Shown: piece by piece, positions 1-13,061 of the stretch
Layout of the letters: each line of letters begins with the position of its first letter
How positions within the stretch are numbered: the stretch's first letter is position 1
Origin: Anoplolepis gracilipes
Taxonomy: Eukaryota; Arthropoda; Insecta; Hymenoptera; Formicidae
Reading direction: 5' to 3'
Assembly (NCBI RefSeq): GCF_047496725.1
Contig: NC_132971.1
Span: 2,244,501 to 2,308,500 of the forward strand
DNA length: 64,000 nucleotides
The notes under the pieces: generated by a model
Database searches by the model: none
Seen by the model: the letters and a program-made list of their open reading frames with translations, nothing else
Told to the model about the DNA's origin: nothing
Made by a program: the position numbers and the translations under genes

Positions 1-3000
1 ATTTATTTAACAATAAATAAAAAGCATCTAGAATCTATTTTACTGGCTACATTTAGTTATAATTTTAGTTTATTTTTTATTTGTATAATTATATAATCTA
101 TTTATATATTTAGTTTATTTATTATTTATTTTTAATTATTTTGTATGATTAAATATCGTAACATCTGGTTTTGAAATAATTGATTTAAATAAATACAACA
201 TCACGCTCTTCTCTCTAATTATAGGACTTTTAGCATCACACCGCATGATCATTAATCTATCGAAAGTTATGTTAATTTCCTTTCCCATTTAAACTTATTC
301 TGGGTTGTCCGATTAGGAACGCGATATGAAAAAATCGTTTTAGAATACTACTTACTATTTTATACAGCAGGACGTCAATGATGAGTAACGCTTGGAAACA
401 GTAATGCGACTCCAAATACAAAGATATAAGCAACGATACATAAATATCCATAAATGTAAGAATACAAGATCTTGAGATAAGGATTTACTGGACCACATTT
501 CCAATAGTCATCTCGATACCAAGGGGTTAAAAAGATTCATCCTTCTCGAAAGACCAGCTACTACAAGGCGTCTTCGTACAAACGAGTATCGTGACAGAGC
601 GTGAACGACAGCCTTCTCACAATAAGTGTAATCGCGACTGATCAAAGGGTCAGAGATCCCTACTCCGAGTCATCAACCACCCTCAAAGAAATTCGAAGAA
701 AGGGAGAGCAAGGGGTGACCTCGAGGATACGACGCGATACGATCTCAACACCGGGATTAGGCGCGTAGCAAACGTTATCGACGAGATTTCACAGATATAT
801 ACTACGATACAAGACAGGCGAGTCCCGAAAAAATGCCTTTACATCAGATTAAAGCGCGAATCTTCCGCGATCCCACCCCTGGAACGAATCGCGGCACCGA
901 TACGATACCGGGCCGATATGATATCGATGTCGGATGGAGAAGCGGAACACTCTTTCGCCGGCACGCCCCCTCGTTCCCGGATCGATCCCGGACGATTTAC
1001 GGCGGGGATCGATTTGATCGACGATTAAGAGGACCGCGCTCTCACCCTGCACTGTCTCACCTCGACGTCGAGCAATATTTCTTTGGCCGTGAGAGAAAGA
1101 GGAAGGGAAGTATTAACCCCTCTCGCGGAGGGCTTTGAAAACTCGGTACACATCATTGCCGGTTAATACCAACCGCGCGTTTTTCCTGTAAAAGTGCAAT
1201 TTATATATTAAGCGCGGAATTTATCGCTGATTCCGAACGAATCTTGGATATGAGATGTATAGGACGATTTGAAATGCGCAACAGGCAAAGTTCAATCCTT
1301 TTTATGCCGAGTTTATATTTGTATCGAATTCCTTCCTTTCGTATTTCAATATATTTTAATATTACAATCTGTATAATATTCTTTCTTAAAAAATTAATTG
1401 AATGTTAATCAATTAAACATTGTTGCAATAAAATCATATAAAAAGTTATATAAACATTAATTTTGTTATATATAATAGTATAATTTAAATGTGCGATAAA
1501 TTACATAAACTACCTAAGAATCTTGATAAATATGAAGATACATGGAAAAATAATTTTCTCTTTTCTAATATGATCGATACCGCTTAATATAACAATTTTT
1601 ATCTATCGCAAATTATAATTATTATTTTGAATATTCGAAAAAAATACACATAATATTCTGTAGCTTCACTACTTCATACATAACTGAATATAAAATTAAT
1701 ATCGTAATTTCGCTAAGTAGCGAACTTTACTACGATTCGAATTGAAGATGGGTTATATAGAAACTGTATAAAAAATGAAAAATAAATTAAAAAAATATGA
1801 TTGTAAGACGAGGGATCTCGTGCACATTGTCAAGTTGCGCGAGAGCGGCAATTCCCATGACGCGCGGAAAATTAGAACTGCGCGGACGATGAGATTATAC
1901 GGCGCGGTAGGTAGATAGGTATGGCTATTGTTATGTGCCGACGAAAATTACACTCTTCAAAATCCATTGTACTAGATTGCCGGCCGTGCCGGTAGATTTT
2001 CTACGTCGTCTCTATCGTCATTGTCATCTTCGTCTCTCTGTCCATCTCCTGCTAGATGTTCATCCTCTGGATGTTTGCTTTCGATATACGATGCTAAATC
2101 TCAGCATCATATTATCGGGATGCATCAATTGAAGTTGCACAAAACGTCGATATACGACGTTTACTTTCGCGAGAGATTTTGCTGTTTGTTAATACACGCA
2201 TCTATTTCTATTATATTATATTTTGATTTATAGTTATATTTGATATTAGGTTTTATAGTCTTTGTTTTATAAACTTATTATAATACTTATATATTTTATT
2301 ATACAAGTTTAGAAACTTATTTATATATACTTATTAATAAATTATAATTGATAAAATTTATTATACATTATATCAATAAATTAGATAAGTTTTCTCTCTG
2401 TCATGTATTATATAATCATAAAATTTTTATAACGATATATTTTCCTTTCTTTTTTTATCGAAAATTAAGAAATGTATTAAAATCCAATGTTCTTTTTTCT
2501 TAATCTTCACATGTTTCTTAATTTTTTATTCTATTAATTAAGTTTGTAAATGATAATTTTTTTTCGAAAATAAACAACCACGGAAAATGAAACAAAAAAT
2601 AAATTATTATGCGTTAAGACAAACGCTTATTTTGAACGTCTTGACTGATTTAACGTTGCGTTTTTACTTGTTAGCGCCATTGGAAGATAATACATACATG
2701 TGCATGTAAATGAGAGTGATATAAAAATTGAGAAAGCAAAGTCATTCAGATAGCGTAGAACATAAATATCTTCACGCGACTATCTAGAACAGAGATAAGG
2801 AAATCGCGGTATGTGCTTAGAATCGGAATATACGGTTTCCGTTAAAACAATTGGATGGCTTTGCAGGAACTATTCGATTCGATATAAATCGACTTTGTAG
2901 CAAAAAATTGCATAAATATCGATTTCATGACGAGCTTGCAATATGTCTGTCCCGTTATCACAAAGTTTTTTTTAATTTTTCATTTAGCCAAAGAATTTTA

Positions 3001-3655
3001 TCAAGTACGCAGATGCAAAGCAATAATTATTTTTAGCCTGAAAGTGAAGATTAATCTCGTAATTATTTTTCGAGTATTCGAAAACAATTTATCATCTTTC
3101 TTTATAATTTACTCTTCCAATCTTAAATTGCTAAAATATCGCAAAATATTATTCACATTAAAATGCAAATAATTAAACTATAGATATAATATAATATATA
3201 TAGTTTTTATTTTTTCAAGTATTAAACTTCAAAGTTAACACGTCCATATCAGTTGACGTGTATAGAGATAGAATTGGCACTTTTTTCTTATATCGTTTGG
3301 ATAATAGTTTTTAATTTTCTATTTAATTTTCTATTTAGACAAGAAAAAAATATAACTGTAAAAGTTATATTTACTGATATTCGAGCCGTTTGCAAATGAT
3401 TGTATATGTATGTATATCTTCTCAAATTTCTTCAACAATATTATTTCATCCGCGTCGAATTTAATCGCGAATTGTGATTTACAAAGAAGAGAAAGAGAGA
3501 GAATCGCCGGCGCGACAGAAGAAAATTACGGCGATATCGATCGAAAATCAGCGATGAGTATATGCAATTATTGAAGGAGAGAGGGAGAGAGATGGACGAA
3601 GAGGTTGGAAGCGATCCCCGCCCGGGACACAAAGAAGGAGAAGACAGAGAGGGAA

Positions 3656-3657
<2 letters not shown>

Positions 3658-3691
<34 letters not shown>
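3658..3691. repeat. (GA)n tract
   Basis: About 17 GA units inside a GC-rich island (3,460-3,900). Confidence 0.9.
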
Positions 3692-3694
<3 letters not shown>

Positions 3695-3872
3695 GACGAG
3701 GGGCAAAACGGCGAAGCCCTTCGTGACCGTAATCGGCCGGTCGGGAGAAGGCCGCTCAGATCGAGCCACACGGAAATCCACTTGAAAAGTAGCCATTACC
3801 TTAATTATTGGTCTTTCTAAGAGAGGCCATGGGGCGGTGGGGCTCTGCGTATTCAGTATCAATCGTCGACGG

Positions 3873-3895
3873 AATCCCGAGGATTCCTCGGGATT
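3873..3895. promoter_or_regulatory. Perfect 23 bp dyad, AATCCCGAGGA-T-TCCTCGGGATT
   Basis: Eleven-base perfect inverted repeat with a single-base centre. Each half begins with AATCCC, a K50-homeodomain-type (Bcd/Otd) core when read as GGGATT. It lies in a GC-rich island near a TAATTA. A dimer binding site is inferred. Confidence 0.4.
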
Positions 3896-4676
3896 TCTTC
3901 GCGATGTTCTCGTCACGAAATTGAAAAAGAAAACATAATTTTGATTTGCATTACTTATTTATGCAAATAAATCTTGTTATTTTTGCTAAATTGCGCGCGA
4001 ATAAGAAAAATAATAATATAATTTACTGTACAAAACTATTTTTGGATCAAATACAGAAGGTTTTATCATTTTGGAATTATATTTCATATATTATTTCGTG
4101 CGTATTAAAAAAAAAGCAAATAAAAATTAATTCCGATTATCAATTAAAAAGATATCGATATCTGCAAAAATATCTTAATCAAAAGAAATACAGAGACTAA
4201 TTAAATCTGTGAAAATGAAGGCGAGAAATAAATTGTAGCAGGAGCAGAGCAGTTTCCCTTTTGATCAAGAGAGCGGGAAAAAGGAAGTGATTAAAGTCGG
4301 GAATCCGAATTAATTGGCAACAGACACTTTGAAGAGAAAGGGGAACGAGGGGAAATCGCGGTGAGCCGAAGAGAGTAGATCGACCTTTAATAACCGCGTA
4401 TCGGCGCTCACGAGGCCGGTTCTTCAAGACTCTCCAAAAGGATCAACGAAAAAGCCTCCATCGAGCGAGGCATCGCTCACTTAAGGAATTAGCGATAATG
4501 GCGGTGCAACTCCGCGCAACTTTGTTGCATGCTATTTCATAATGCAACACTATCGAAAGCAGGGAGAGTGGATCGGCGGGGGTGGGTGAGCTAGTATACC
4601 GCTGGTAATTCATGATGCTTTTGCGCGAAATCGATTCAGCATTCAGTGAGGAACTAATTCATTCGGGAGAACTTGC

Positions 4677-4706
4677 GTTTTTTTTTTTTTTTTTTTTTTT
4701 TTTTTT
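4677..4706. repeat. Poly(T), 30 bases
   Basis: Homopolymer run. On the minus strand it reads as poly(A), but no retroelement body is recognisable beside it. Confidence 0.95.
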
Positions 4707-5425
4707 CACTAATACACTTTTTCATCTCTTAAGTTTGAATCAATAAACTCTGTTCAATCAAAATTTAACTAACAGATTTATAAATTTGCACAAATAATCT
4801 CTCAGATTATTTTTATGAATTTACTTCAATTTACTGCGCCAAAAATAAAAGAGAAAGAGTGAATCGTAAACAACTTGTAAACTATATATTATATTGCACA
4901 TTTATTTGCCCAGAAACATCCATAAATGCGTACATACGCATCATACATTAAACTTGAAGACTTTCGATATATGTGAGAGATGTAAACGCGATCCTATGGC
5001 AGATCATTATTATGACTGATGGTGAATCAAACGTCGATTTATCCACGTTCTCGCGTTCTTTTCAGGCTATAATTTTACACGGACTCTGGCATATCAAGAA
5101 AAGGTCTTTTATCCGTTTCTTCCTCTCTTGTGCCGATAGCTCGCAGAATGCATGCCAAGCACGTATACGCATGCATGCACGCACGTACTGCTCGTACACG
5201 TGTACGTACACGGGTGTAATTATACTCGCTCGATCTCGTGAAGCTGTTATTTATTTAAACATGCAAAAGAGTCATAATCATTAACGCATTTTTTTTCAGA
5301 ATTATCTTTCATGCAATGTCAATATTTTAATTGTCGGATTCTATCGACAATGATAGAGCAGAATTTGTATTGGGACGGTATTTTTTCTATTATATAATCA
5401 ATAATCTACATATGCGTAATCTAAT

Positions 5426-5596
5426 CACTAGCGGATCCTGACGTCAATAAAGAAAGGGGGAGGGATTTACAAGATTATTTGATTTAATATCAATATACTT
5501 TATTTTCACGGTTTGATCATTTCTTATCAAAATTGATTTTTTTTTTGCCTTCTGAGGAGAGAGTTTTAACCCCCTTCCTCCCAGGATCCGCCAGTG
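5426..5596. mobile_element. Small MITE with CACTRGCGGATCCTG terminal inverted repeats (171 bp)
   Basis: Left end CACTAGCGGATCCTG; right end, on the other strand, CACTGGCGGATCCTG. AGGAAGGGGG-like sequence follows on both arms. The interior is AT-rich and noncoding. No clear target duplication was seen, so the superfamily is not assigned. Confidence 0.65.
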
Positions 5597-6088
5597 AACC
5601 TAGCTTAATATAAGTGAACGAGGCTTATAAATACTCAAACATTTAACAATTAAGGCGACCATCGTCAAGATTTATTACTATTTATTATATTTATTAAAAT
5701 TAAAATCGAGATTTTTTTCTGGCATATATGGTTCTATATATCTTCTAATAAACATTAAAAAAGTTATCCTAAAAAGAATTTAAATTAGTTTAAACGCACG
5801 TGTTCTTTACACTCGGACAAAGCATATGGTAAGCGTATGATAATCGCGAAAATTTTATGTTTACTAGAGTGTGAACAATGATCGCACACGAAGATGTTGC
5901 GGAAATTCTAATGCACGTTAAAATGGTGTCCTCTCCTATGTCTTGAAACACGAGGCTGTAACTGCGGATGGATGTAACCGAGAGGTCGTCCTCTCGTATC
6001 GGACATCGCTATACCTCGCTATATAATACGTACACGTTGTCTCGGACGTGGTCCTTGAGCTTGATTATCCCGATGGAGATCCGTATCT

Positions 6089-6130
6089 GGTGGTAATTAG
6101 GCGTCTAATTAAGCCGGTTAATTAATCACT
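6089..6130. promoter_or_regulatory. Cluster of three TAATTA homeodomain-type sites
   Basis: TAATTA occurs at 6,094, 6,106 and 6,119, spaced 12 and 13 bp, within GGTAATTAGGCG, TCTAATTAAGCC and GGTTAATTAATC. The spacing is slightly more than one helical turn. They sit in a CpG-bearing stretch (5,940-6,150) without coding potential. Enhancer function is inferred. Confidence 0.4.
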
Positions 6131-6200
6131 AAACGCGCGTGTGCGAGAACCGGATACGATAGTCTTATGCAAAAATTGTAATTCGGCGAAGATATTTATT

Positions 6201-6284
6201 GGTGTCACTGTATAAAATAAATAAATAAATAAGTATGTACATACATATATAAATTTATTTATTTATTTTATACACAATGACATT
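6201..6284. repeat. 84 bp hairpin with AAATAAATAAAT stems
   Basis: GTGTCACTGTATAAAATAAA on the left pairs with TTTATTTTATACACAATGAC on the right around a GTATGTACATAC loop that is itself palindromic. It may be a small MITE remnant or a structured RNA; no mature microRNA I know matches. Confidence 0.55.
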
Positions 6285-9075
6285 TAATATTATAGATATC
6301 TTAGACAATTTTTCCATATGTATATTTATATGATTAGAAAAAATTAGTAACATCTCGCTTCTTTACAACAAAGAGAATAAGAAACTATTTTCATAATCTC
6401 AATCAAATATAGAAAGAAGATGTGAGAGTATTAAAAATTCAAAATAGAATTTCAAATCCTGAATATAAATTATATTAATATTATTTTTTATTCATTTTTT
6501 TTCATGTTAATCGCTTCTTCTTAATTTATATTAGAGATTGTTTGCCTAATTTATCGTTTCACTAATTTATATATGATACACGATATATTGATAATTAAAG
6601 GCGTTTAAAAGTCGAAATTTAGCGTTCATCACATTTCAAATAATTCAAAAACTCTGCGCTCAAAACTGCAAGAAACCTAGCATCGTTTGCCAATGTTCGA
6701 TTAGCGGAAATCGCTTGTTGTGTTTTTATCTCTTAGTCTACTGTGAAAGAACAATCGACAATAAATGCCTTTATCCGTTCGACCTGGCGTCCGGCAAACT
6801 CTCTTTTTCGTCGGTGGGCACATGTCTCAGCATCAATGGACCCCTGTCTTACGTTTATTAACTACTTGCATTCCTTCTCATAATGGAGGAAGGACGGTTC
6901 TTATGTAGGATGTACATTGCAGTTGATTTGTTCAAACGATGAAAAGTATAAATAGAAAATTAATATATTGATTATTAAGCGTAATATATCGCAAATTTTT
7001 TATATTTGTATTATTAGTTGACATGTTTTGTAAGTCTTTTATTTTGCACTATTATATTTTTGATATCATAAAATCACGAAAAAAAACGTTTCATTTTCAA
7101 AATGAGGGATATGTAAATAAAATTACTGATTAAAATAGTTAACAACTTTTATGAGAAATGTCTTATATTTATATATAAAGAGAAGACACGGGTTCAAGAT
7201 CATTTGCTTTAAGTTCAATTTGTTTAGGAAATTATTTATGTCACGTAGATGATGAAACATGAAACAGGATAAAGAGAATGTATTAAGCGAGATTTAAGCG
7301 AAGGTAATTAGAAAAACGTACATGTTCATTATCGATGCAAGTGGGCGACATCAGCCAATCGGGCGGCTGCCACGGTTTGGCCAATCAACATCGATTTATG
7401 ACATACAATACGTGACTCGCAAAAAGAGAGCGTTACACTCTTGTGTTTTTCTTGCTACACAGAACGTTCTAGTTAATATCGTAATGTCTCTCATTTACAA
7501 ATGTTCAATTTCCTTCTAACCTTTTCTTTTAATTTTCTACAATAATATTCAATTTTAATTTTTAAAAATCAAATTTTTTTATTTTCTATGACTAGAAAAT
7601 TATCGTGTCATTTATAATAAAGGAAAATTTTTCTGTTTGGTCTATAAATTTTTATATAAAAATATGTGCAGAAAACTTGTAAAACTGTGTGATAAATAAA
7701 TAGCAAAAGTTATTTCTCAACTAATTTTAATCAGACTTTTTCTTAATGCGAAATTAAGCTGATTGTAAAATACTTAAAAATTAAAAAAATTCTATCAATA
7801 ATTTTCTAAAATATATAATAATTTTCTAAAATATTATAAAAAAGTATCGTAGAATTTTCTATAGAAAAAGACACATGAATTTTGTAATCAACAAATTTTA
7901 TAATCATTAAAAAAACTTTGACTGAAAAGGCACTTCTTATTTGGAACATTCTGTAGAAACAGATTAAATCACCATACATGTAATACTAATGTATATACAT
8001 CTCTTTCATGAAAATGCTTACATACGTTATATCTCGAGATTTAACCGCAAAGTAGAGCGAAACGCAAATAAAATGAACATTAAAGGGTTGGGAAATTGCG
8101 ATTACCGAATCGGAAGTGCGTCAAGAAATGAAAAATCAACCGCCATCGTACTCGCAGCAATCGAGAATTCCGTCAACGATAAGACGATCTGACAGATGAC
8201 CGTCGGCCTCATTGCCCGACGTCGTCGTTATCGCGACGGACGATTTGATTTCTCGGTCGATTTCTTATTTTGCTTCCTCGTGTTCCGCGTAAACACAGCA
8301 CCCGCTGCCGCTTGCGGCAACAATTTATCTGTTTTTCATTTCACAATACGAGTCGCGATCGACGCGAAATTTTCCACTGTCTGTGGTGGAGGCTGCAACT
8401 GCTCCCCCAATACAAATAATAGAAAGCATGATAGTTTTGCTAACAAACCCGTCACACGGATCGCAGCTTGAAATATCTTCGTTTATCGTGAGAAATTATT
8501 TTTAACGTGATATTTATTTCAGTGATCAACAAATTTGATTAAATTTGTTAAATTAAAATTAAGACAAAGTAGGTACATATCTCGAAAATATTGTAATTTG
8601 AAAAAATAAAACCCGATGTGAATGATCAATTTAAGGAATCAATTTCAAGAAATTCAAATAGTGGTTTAAATGCATATACTCGAATTATGTCTTTTTTTTT
8701 TAAATATGTACATTATGCATTTTGACAGATATTTATGTCACGTACGAGTTTGGAAATTATTATGAAATTCAAGAGAGAGAAAAGCAAATGAACCAGGAAT
8801 CGAGTCCCGGAGGGTCGATCCGGATTTTCATACCAAAGGAGAAGGCCTCTTCCACACACCGGGGACTATTAAATTTATGGCTCTCCCCTCGTCGAAGGGG
8901 GAGACGATAACATGCATAATAAGCGCGCCCAGATAACGGGTGACGCATAAGTTACGGCCTCGCGATAAACGAGGCCCATGCATACCGTGGAAGGTTACCC
9001 CTCGATGGTCGATGGTCAAAGGGCTAGGGAGGTTGCATTCAAAAAGATCTTTTGAAATTTTTATATCGCGCTAAG

Positions 9076-9180
9076 ATTAAATAGATCTCAACGCATTTAA
9101 ATAAGTAGATGACATGTTTTATGATTAAATTTCAAAATTAAATAGATCTCATCTCAAACGCATTTAAGTAAGTAGATGAT
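9076..9180. repeat. Two-copy tandem duplication (about 62 bp period)
   Basis: ATTAAATAGATCTCA followed by ACGCATTTAARTAAGTAGAT is found at 9,076-9,112 and again at 9,138-9,180 with a 6 bp insertion. Confidence 0.7.
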
Positions 9181-10631
9181 AGATTTCACGTTTAATTATA
9201 ATTTAATTCGTGTTAATATTAATTAAATAGTAATATGTATATATATTTAATTAAACGTAATTCTTAATTGCTCATACGTGAAAGTATTTGAAAAAAATGT
9301 TATTTCGTTTAAATGAAAGTCAAATTACGAATCAATTTCCAATAGAGAAAGAGAGATATAATTAATTACATTATACTGTCACGCCGATAAATATTATTCG
9401 AATCAATACAATATTTAACTTTATATAAATACGTACAAAAAAATAAAATATATAATAACTATATGTCTTATTTTAACTAATATCATCTTTGCTTTCGAGA
9501 ACGAGAATATTAATATTTACTCGATTTAATGCAATTTATCTTTTACGAAGCATGTATATCTAAGAAAAACATTCTCTCGCTTAATTTAATATGTGAATTA
9601 TCAGTTTCACCCGTGTTTTGTGCGAATCCAACAAAGAACTGCGTCGACGTAATTTCTCATGTCGCATGCGAATGTCGAGATACTCACATGATCAATTATT
9701 ATTCATACATATATTCACATGTAACGACAAAGCAGATATATGTATAATATCGATAGATCCGGCAACTCCGTAATACATTCAAAGCGTGGAAGATAATTTA
9801 TTATTTTATTTTTATGATTTTGATGTCAGTTTACCAGACTTTGTGCTCGCTAATCGTCGTCGTTATAAAAATAATATAAACGCCCTATAATATTAACTGT
9901 CCTAATAAAGTGCCAGATTTTCATTAAAAGCTTGTTTAGGCACATACTTAAATATCGATAGAAAGGTATACAGCTGTTGTGAATTTAAATATGACGATCT
10001 TATATCACGATGTTTTTATCGAATGCACTCGCGTGTATTTAAACTCGACCACTAATAAAACATTCATTATCGATATTTTTATTCATTCTAATTTGACGTA
10101 ATAATAAAATAAGAAGAAATAATAATAAGAAAAGAATTGAACGTTGGTATTTAAGTAATTAAGATTATCTCTGTATATAATGATTAACTTTTGTTTTTTA
10201 TCCAATATGTAATAGCAAGAAAAAAATAACTATTAAATAACCGCTGCCGGATTACTTTAATCAAAACAATTCTTTTTTCTGATTATTTCTTTTTAAATAA
10301 GAAAAAAATACATATATATATAGAGAGATATACATACATTAAAATTATATGAGAATACCTTTTACACACTTCTTCATTAGAAAATTAACTGTTAAATCTA
10401 TAAATATATTTGGAAAAAAATAATTATGTGGTATCATTAACATATCTCCGTATAAGTTTTTCCACGCTTGAGTTAATGTCTCCATTCGACGTAGCTAACC
10501 TGCTCCTTGCGAAAAAAGAGCGAGCAGATTATTGACGGCGACAATACCGAATTAGATATGTATCGGGGTAAAATTCATGAGTGTCTCGTCGCACATCTTA
10601 ATCGCGGAAGCCGAGTATGCACCTCTCTCTT

Positions 10632-10633
<2 letters not shown>

Positions 10634-10703
<70 letters not shown>
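10634..10703. repeat. (CT)n microsatellite, about 70 bp
   Basis: Nearly uninterrupted CT dinucleotides. Long Leu-Ser frames on the plus strand here are artefacts of the repeat. Confidence 0.97.
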
Positions 10704-10706
<3 letters not shown>

Positions 10707-11057
10707 TCGAGGTCGGTGTCTTCACGAAGGCACCACTGCGCTTATCTTCATTCGCTATTGGAGGCTATCGGCTGGGATAGAGGCAAGTCTGACTCGTCGA
10801 GCGATCCTGAAAAACGCGACCTGCTTTCCCCTCCCCCGCCTTCCCTTTCCCTTCCCCTCTTATCTCTCGTAGGTCTTCGTCTTCCGCCACGCGATTTATC
10901 TCGGAGCCCGTTTCACCGGTTTCCGTCCGCTCTCTTATTCGCTTAATTTATTTCCCGTATCTCTTGAAATCTTAATAATGACGCGAGTCTGACCTCGCGC
11001 GAGTTGGACGGTGTCTCAATGTATATGTGTATAGAGGGAAAATCAGACAGCATTTAC

Positions 11058-11184
11058 CTTACGGATTTCTGCGGATGTCTGTCTCCTCAGGCGAATTGGC
11101 ACGTTCCTGCCGCCATCGTCAACGGGCACTTCCGCCTCTTCGGCCACGCATCCGCCGTGCTATCACGTGTTCTGTAGGATGCTA
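11058..11184 (-). other. Candidate noncoding exon; CpG-rich 127 bp segment with splice signals on both strands
   Basis: On the minus strand there is an acceptor CTGTTTCAG (exon start 11,184) and a donor CCGTAAG|GTAAATG (exon end 11,058). All three frames contain stops, so it would be untranslated; it could be a 5' UTR exon of the unit starting at 36.3 kb. On the plus strand the same DNA has an acceptor GTCTCCTCAG ending at 11,090, and the frame then runs 28 codons (ANWHVPAAIVNGHFRLFGHA...) to a TAG at about 11,177. The direction is undecided. Confidence 0.3.
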
Positions 11185-12969
11185 CTGAAACAGTAGATAA
11201 GTACGTCGGGATGATTAAAACTGAATCAGGAAAATTGCATGTATATATAAACTTTCATAATGTAAAACAGATCATTAGTAAAGAACGAATCATTTAAAAT
11301 TTAACATATCACTACATTGAATACATTTTTTTCTATTTTATTCAGATATGTATACATGTATTTCGTGCTCCGCATTATATCGTAAAAAATTATAGTGTAA
11401 TATAATTGTGATATAAAAAAACCTTATGTGTATGGGTATTATTTTAATACTAATATAGCTCAGTTGACAAATGTCGTAATTATGAAAACCGTGTGAACGA
11501 GGGAGCGATAAGCGACGTCGGACATTGTTTATCTCAAATTTGATTATCACCCAGTGGTTATAAGAGATAAATGTCGGCAATGAATTTGTCTCTTCGATAC
11601 TTTTATAGCTCGACATGCACACGTGTATCGATGATAATATACTTATCGCTGATTATTTGCTTCAGAACCAAGCGTGCCTTTTTTATCTTGACATTTATAT
11701 ATTATTTTAGTTACAAAAGTTTTATTTAATCCGATTTGAAAAGTCAACAATTTCGAGGCTCTCATAAAGATTATAATACATAGATAGATTTAGAATAGAA
11801 TTTTACATCTCTCCCAAGAGGATGCAGCTGCCTTAAATTTCGACAGGTGCAAAATACAATATGTTAATTTATAACTTGTTATTCAGATAACTTTCATCGA
11901 TAACTTTCCAAAAGACAAAGTCAGTTAAAACATTTTAACTCTTTAATTTTCAACCAACGTTAATGTATTTCTTTCCGTATCTTACATACGCTTATTTTAA
12001 TTGATTTTCAATTTATTATATTATCGAATATTCAATTGTGATCGTTATATGTAAATAGCTTATGAATCTATTTTTTTATTGTTAATTTTTTATTGTTAGA
12101 GTTAGAGAGACAGGTATATATACATAATATATGTATATATATTGCTACTTTGTAGTTAATATATTTTTATGTATAGTATATTTCAATAGAAAAATCTATT
12201 ATATATAGATAAATATAAATAAAAAAATGTAGATACATTTTTCAATAGCAAGTATCTTAAAATAAAAGAGCATAAAAAATTAATGACGAAAAGAATATTT
12301 AAAAATCAAAGCATTATAATTCAAACACTTTCTTGCATGTGTAAATATGCTAATTAAATTTCTTCTGCTTTATGAATTTTGACCGTTTACGAAAGGAAAT
12401 CATAAATTGTCAAAATGCTCGCGTGTCAAAAGTCAAACTGCACTCGAATACTTATATCTTTCATTCAGCTATTTCTTAAGCTCGTCCTTATGGCGAATCG
12501 CTTAAAATCTTTCGTTTTATGTTGCTTCCTTGCTACACCTGGTGAAGCTTGTTGTTTATCAAGAGAAAGAGAGTTTAGTTTATATTAATTAATCCATTTG
12601 ATTTCGTATACTGTTTCAATTCTGATTCAATAAACTAACATTCAATAAAAATGAAATTTAAAAAAGTAGCATTTTATTTATATTGCAGAATCGAAGAGAT
12701 CTTGGTGTGTGGAAGCATTGCTCGCACATCGGGTGCTCGAATGAAACTCGGCAGCAAAAAGATGAGCAACAGAACGATGCAACGATTGAATTTGCATACA
12801 GTGGCCGCAACCGACTGTCGGGATTTGCCGCTGTAATATTTATGAGATACGACTTCCTTCGATTGTTTGTAAGCAGCTACGTATAAGTAACACCGTCATT
12901 CTACTGCTTACTGGTCGTAGTTTTGTATAAAAATTGTCGCGGAAAAAATTAATCTTAAAGTATGGTCAA

Positions 12970-12974
<5 letters not shown>

Positions 12975-13005
<31 letters not shown>

Positions 13006-13018
13006 ATATATATATAAA

Positions 13019-13057
<39 letters not shown>
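12975..13057. repeat. Two adjacent (TA)n runs
   Basis: TA dinucleotides at 12,975-13,000 and 13,022-13,055, separated by a TTTATAATATATATATAAAA spacer. The pair can fold into a long AT cruciform. Confidence 0.9.

Positions 13058-13061
<4 letters not shown>

Larger units (their letters stand above)
1..5425. other. Gene-free region 1-5.4 kb
   Basis: AT-rich sequence with GC/CpG islands at about 540-1,140, 1,820-1,910, 3,460-3,900 and 4,390-4,650. The last contains repeated TTGCAT/GCAAC motifs. Short frames (up to 122 codons on the minus strand at 3.55-3.9 kb) cover (GA)n and have no coding character. No RNA gene was seen. It may be an intron of a minus-strand gene starting near 36.3 kb. Confidence 0.5.
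5597..11057. other. Gene-free region 5.6-11.1 kb
   Basis: Mostly AT-rich. CpG-bearing patches lie at 5,940-6,150 (with the TAATTA cluster), 8,090-8,470, 8,790-9,030 and 10,700-11,030 (around the (CT)n tract). A 7 bp stem GGCCTCG...CGAGGCC is at about 8,957. No convincing coding frame or RNA gene was seen. Confidence 0.5.

Noticed and set aside
10507..10946. Three overlapping plus-strand frames of 67-121 codons rich in Leu-Ser
   Set aside because: They are translations of the (CT)n microsatellite in three phases and lack any domain.
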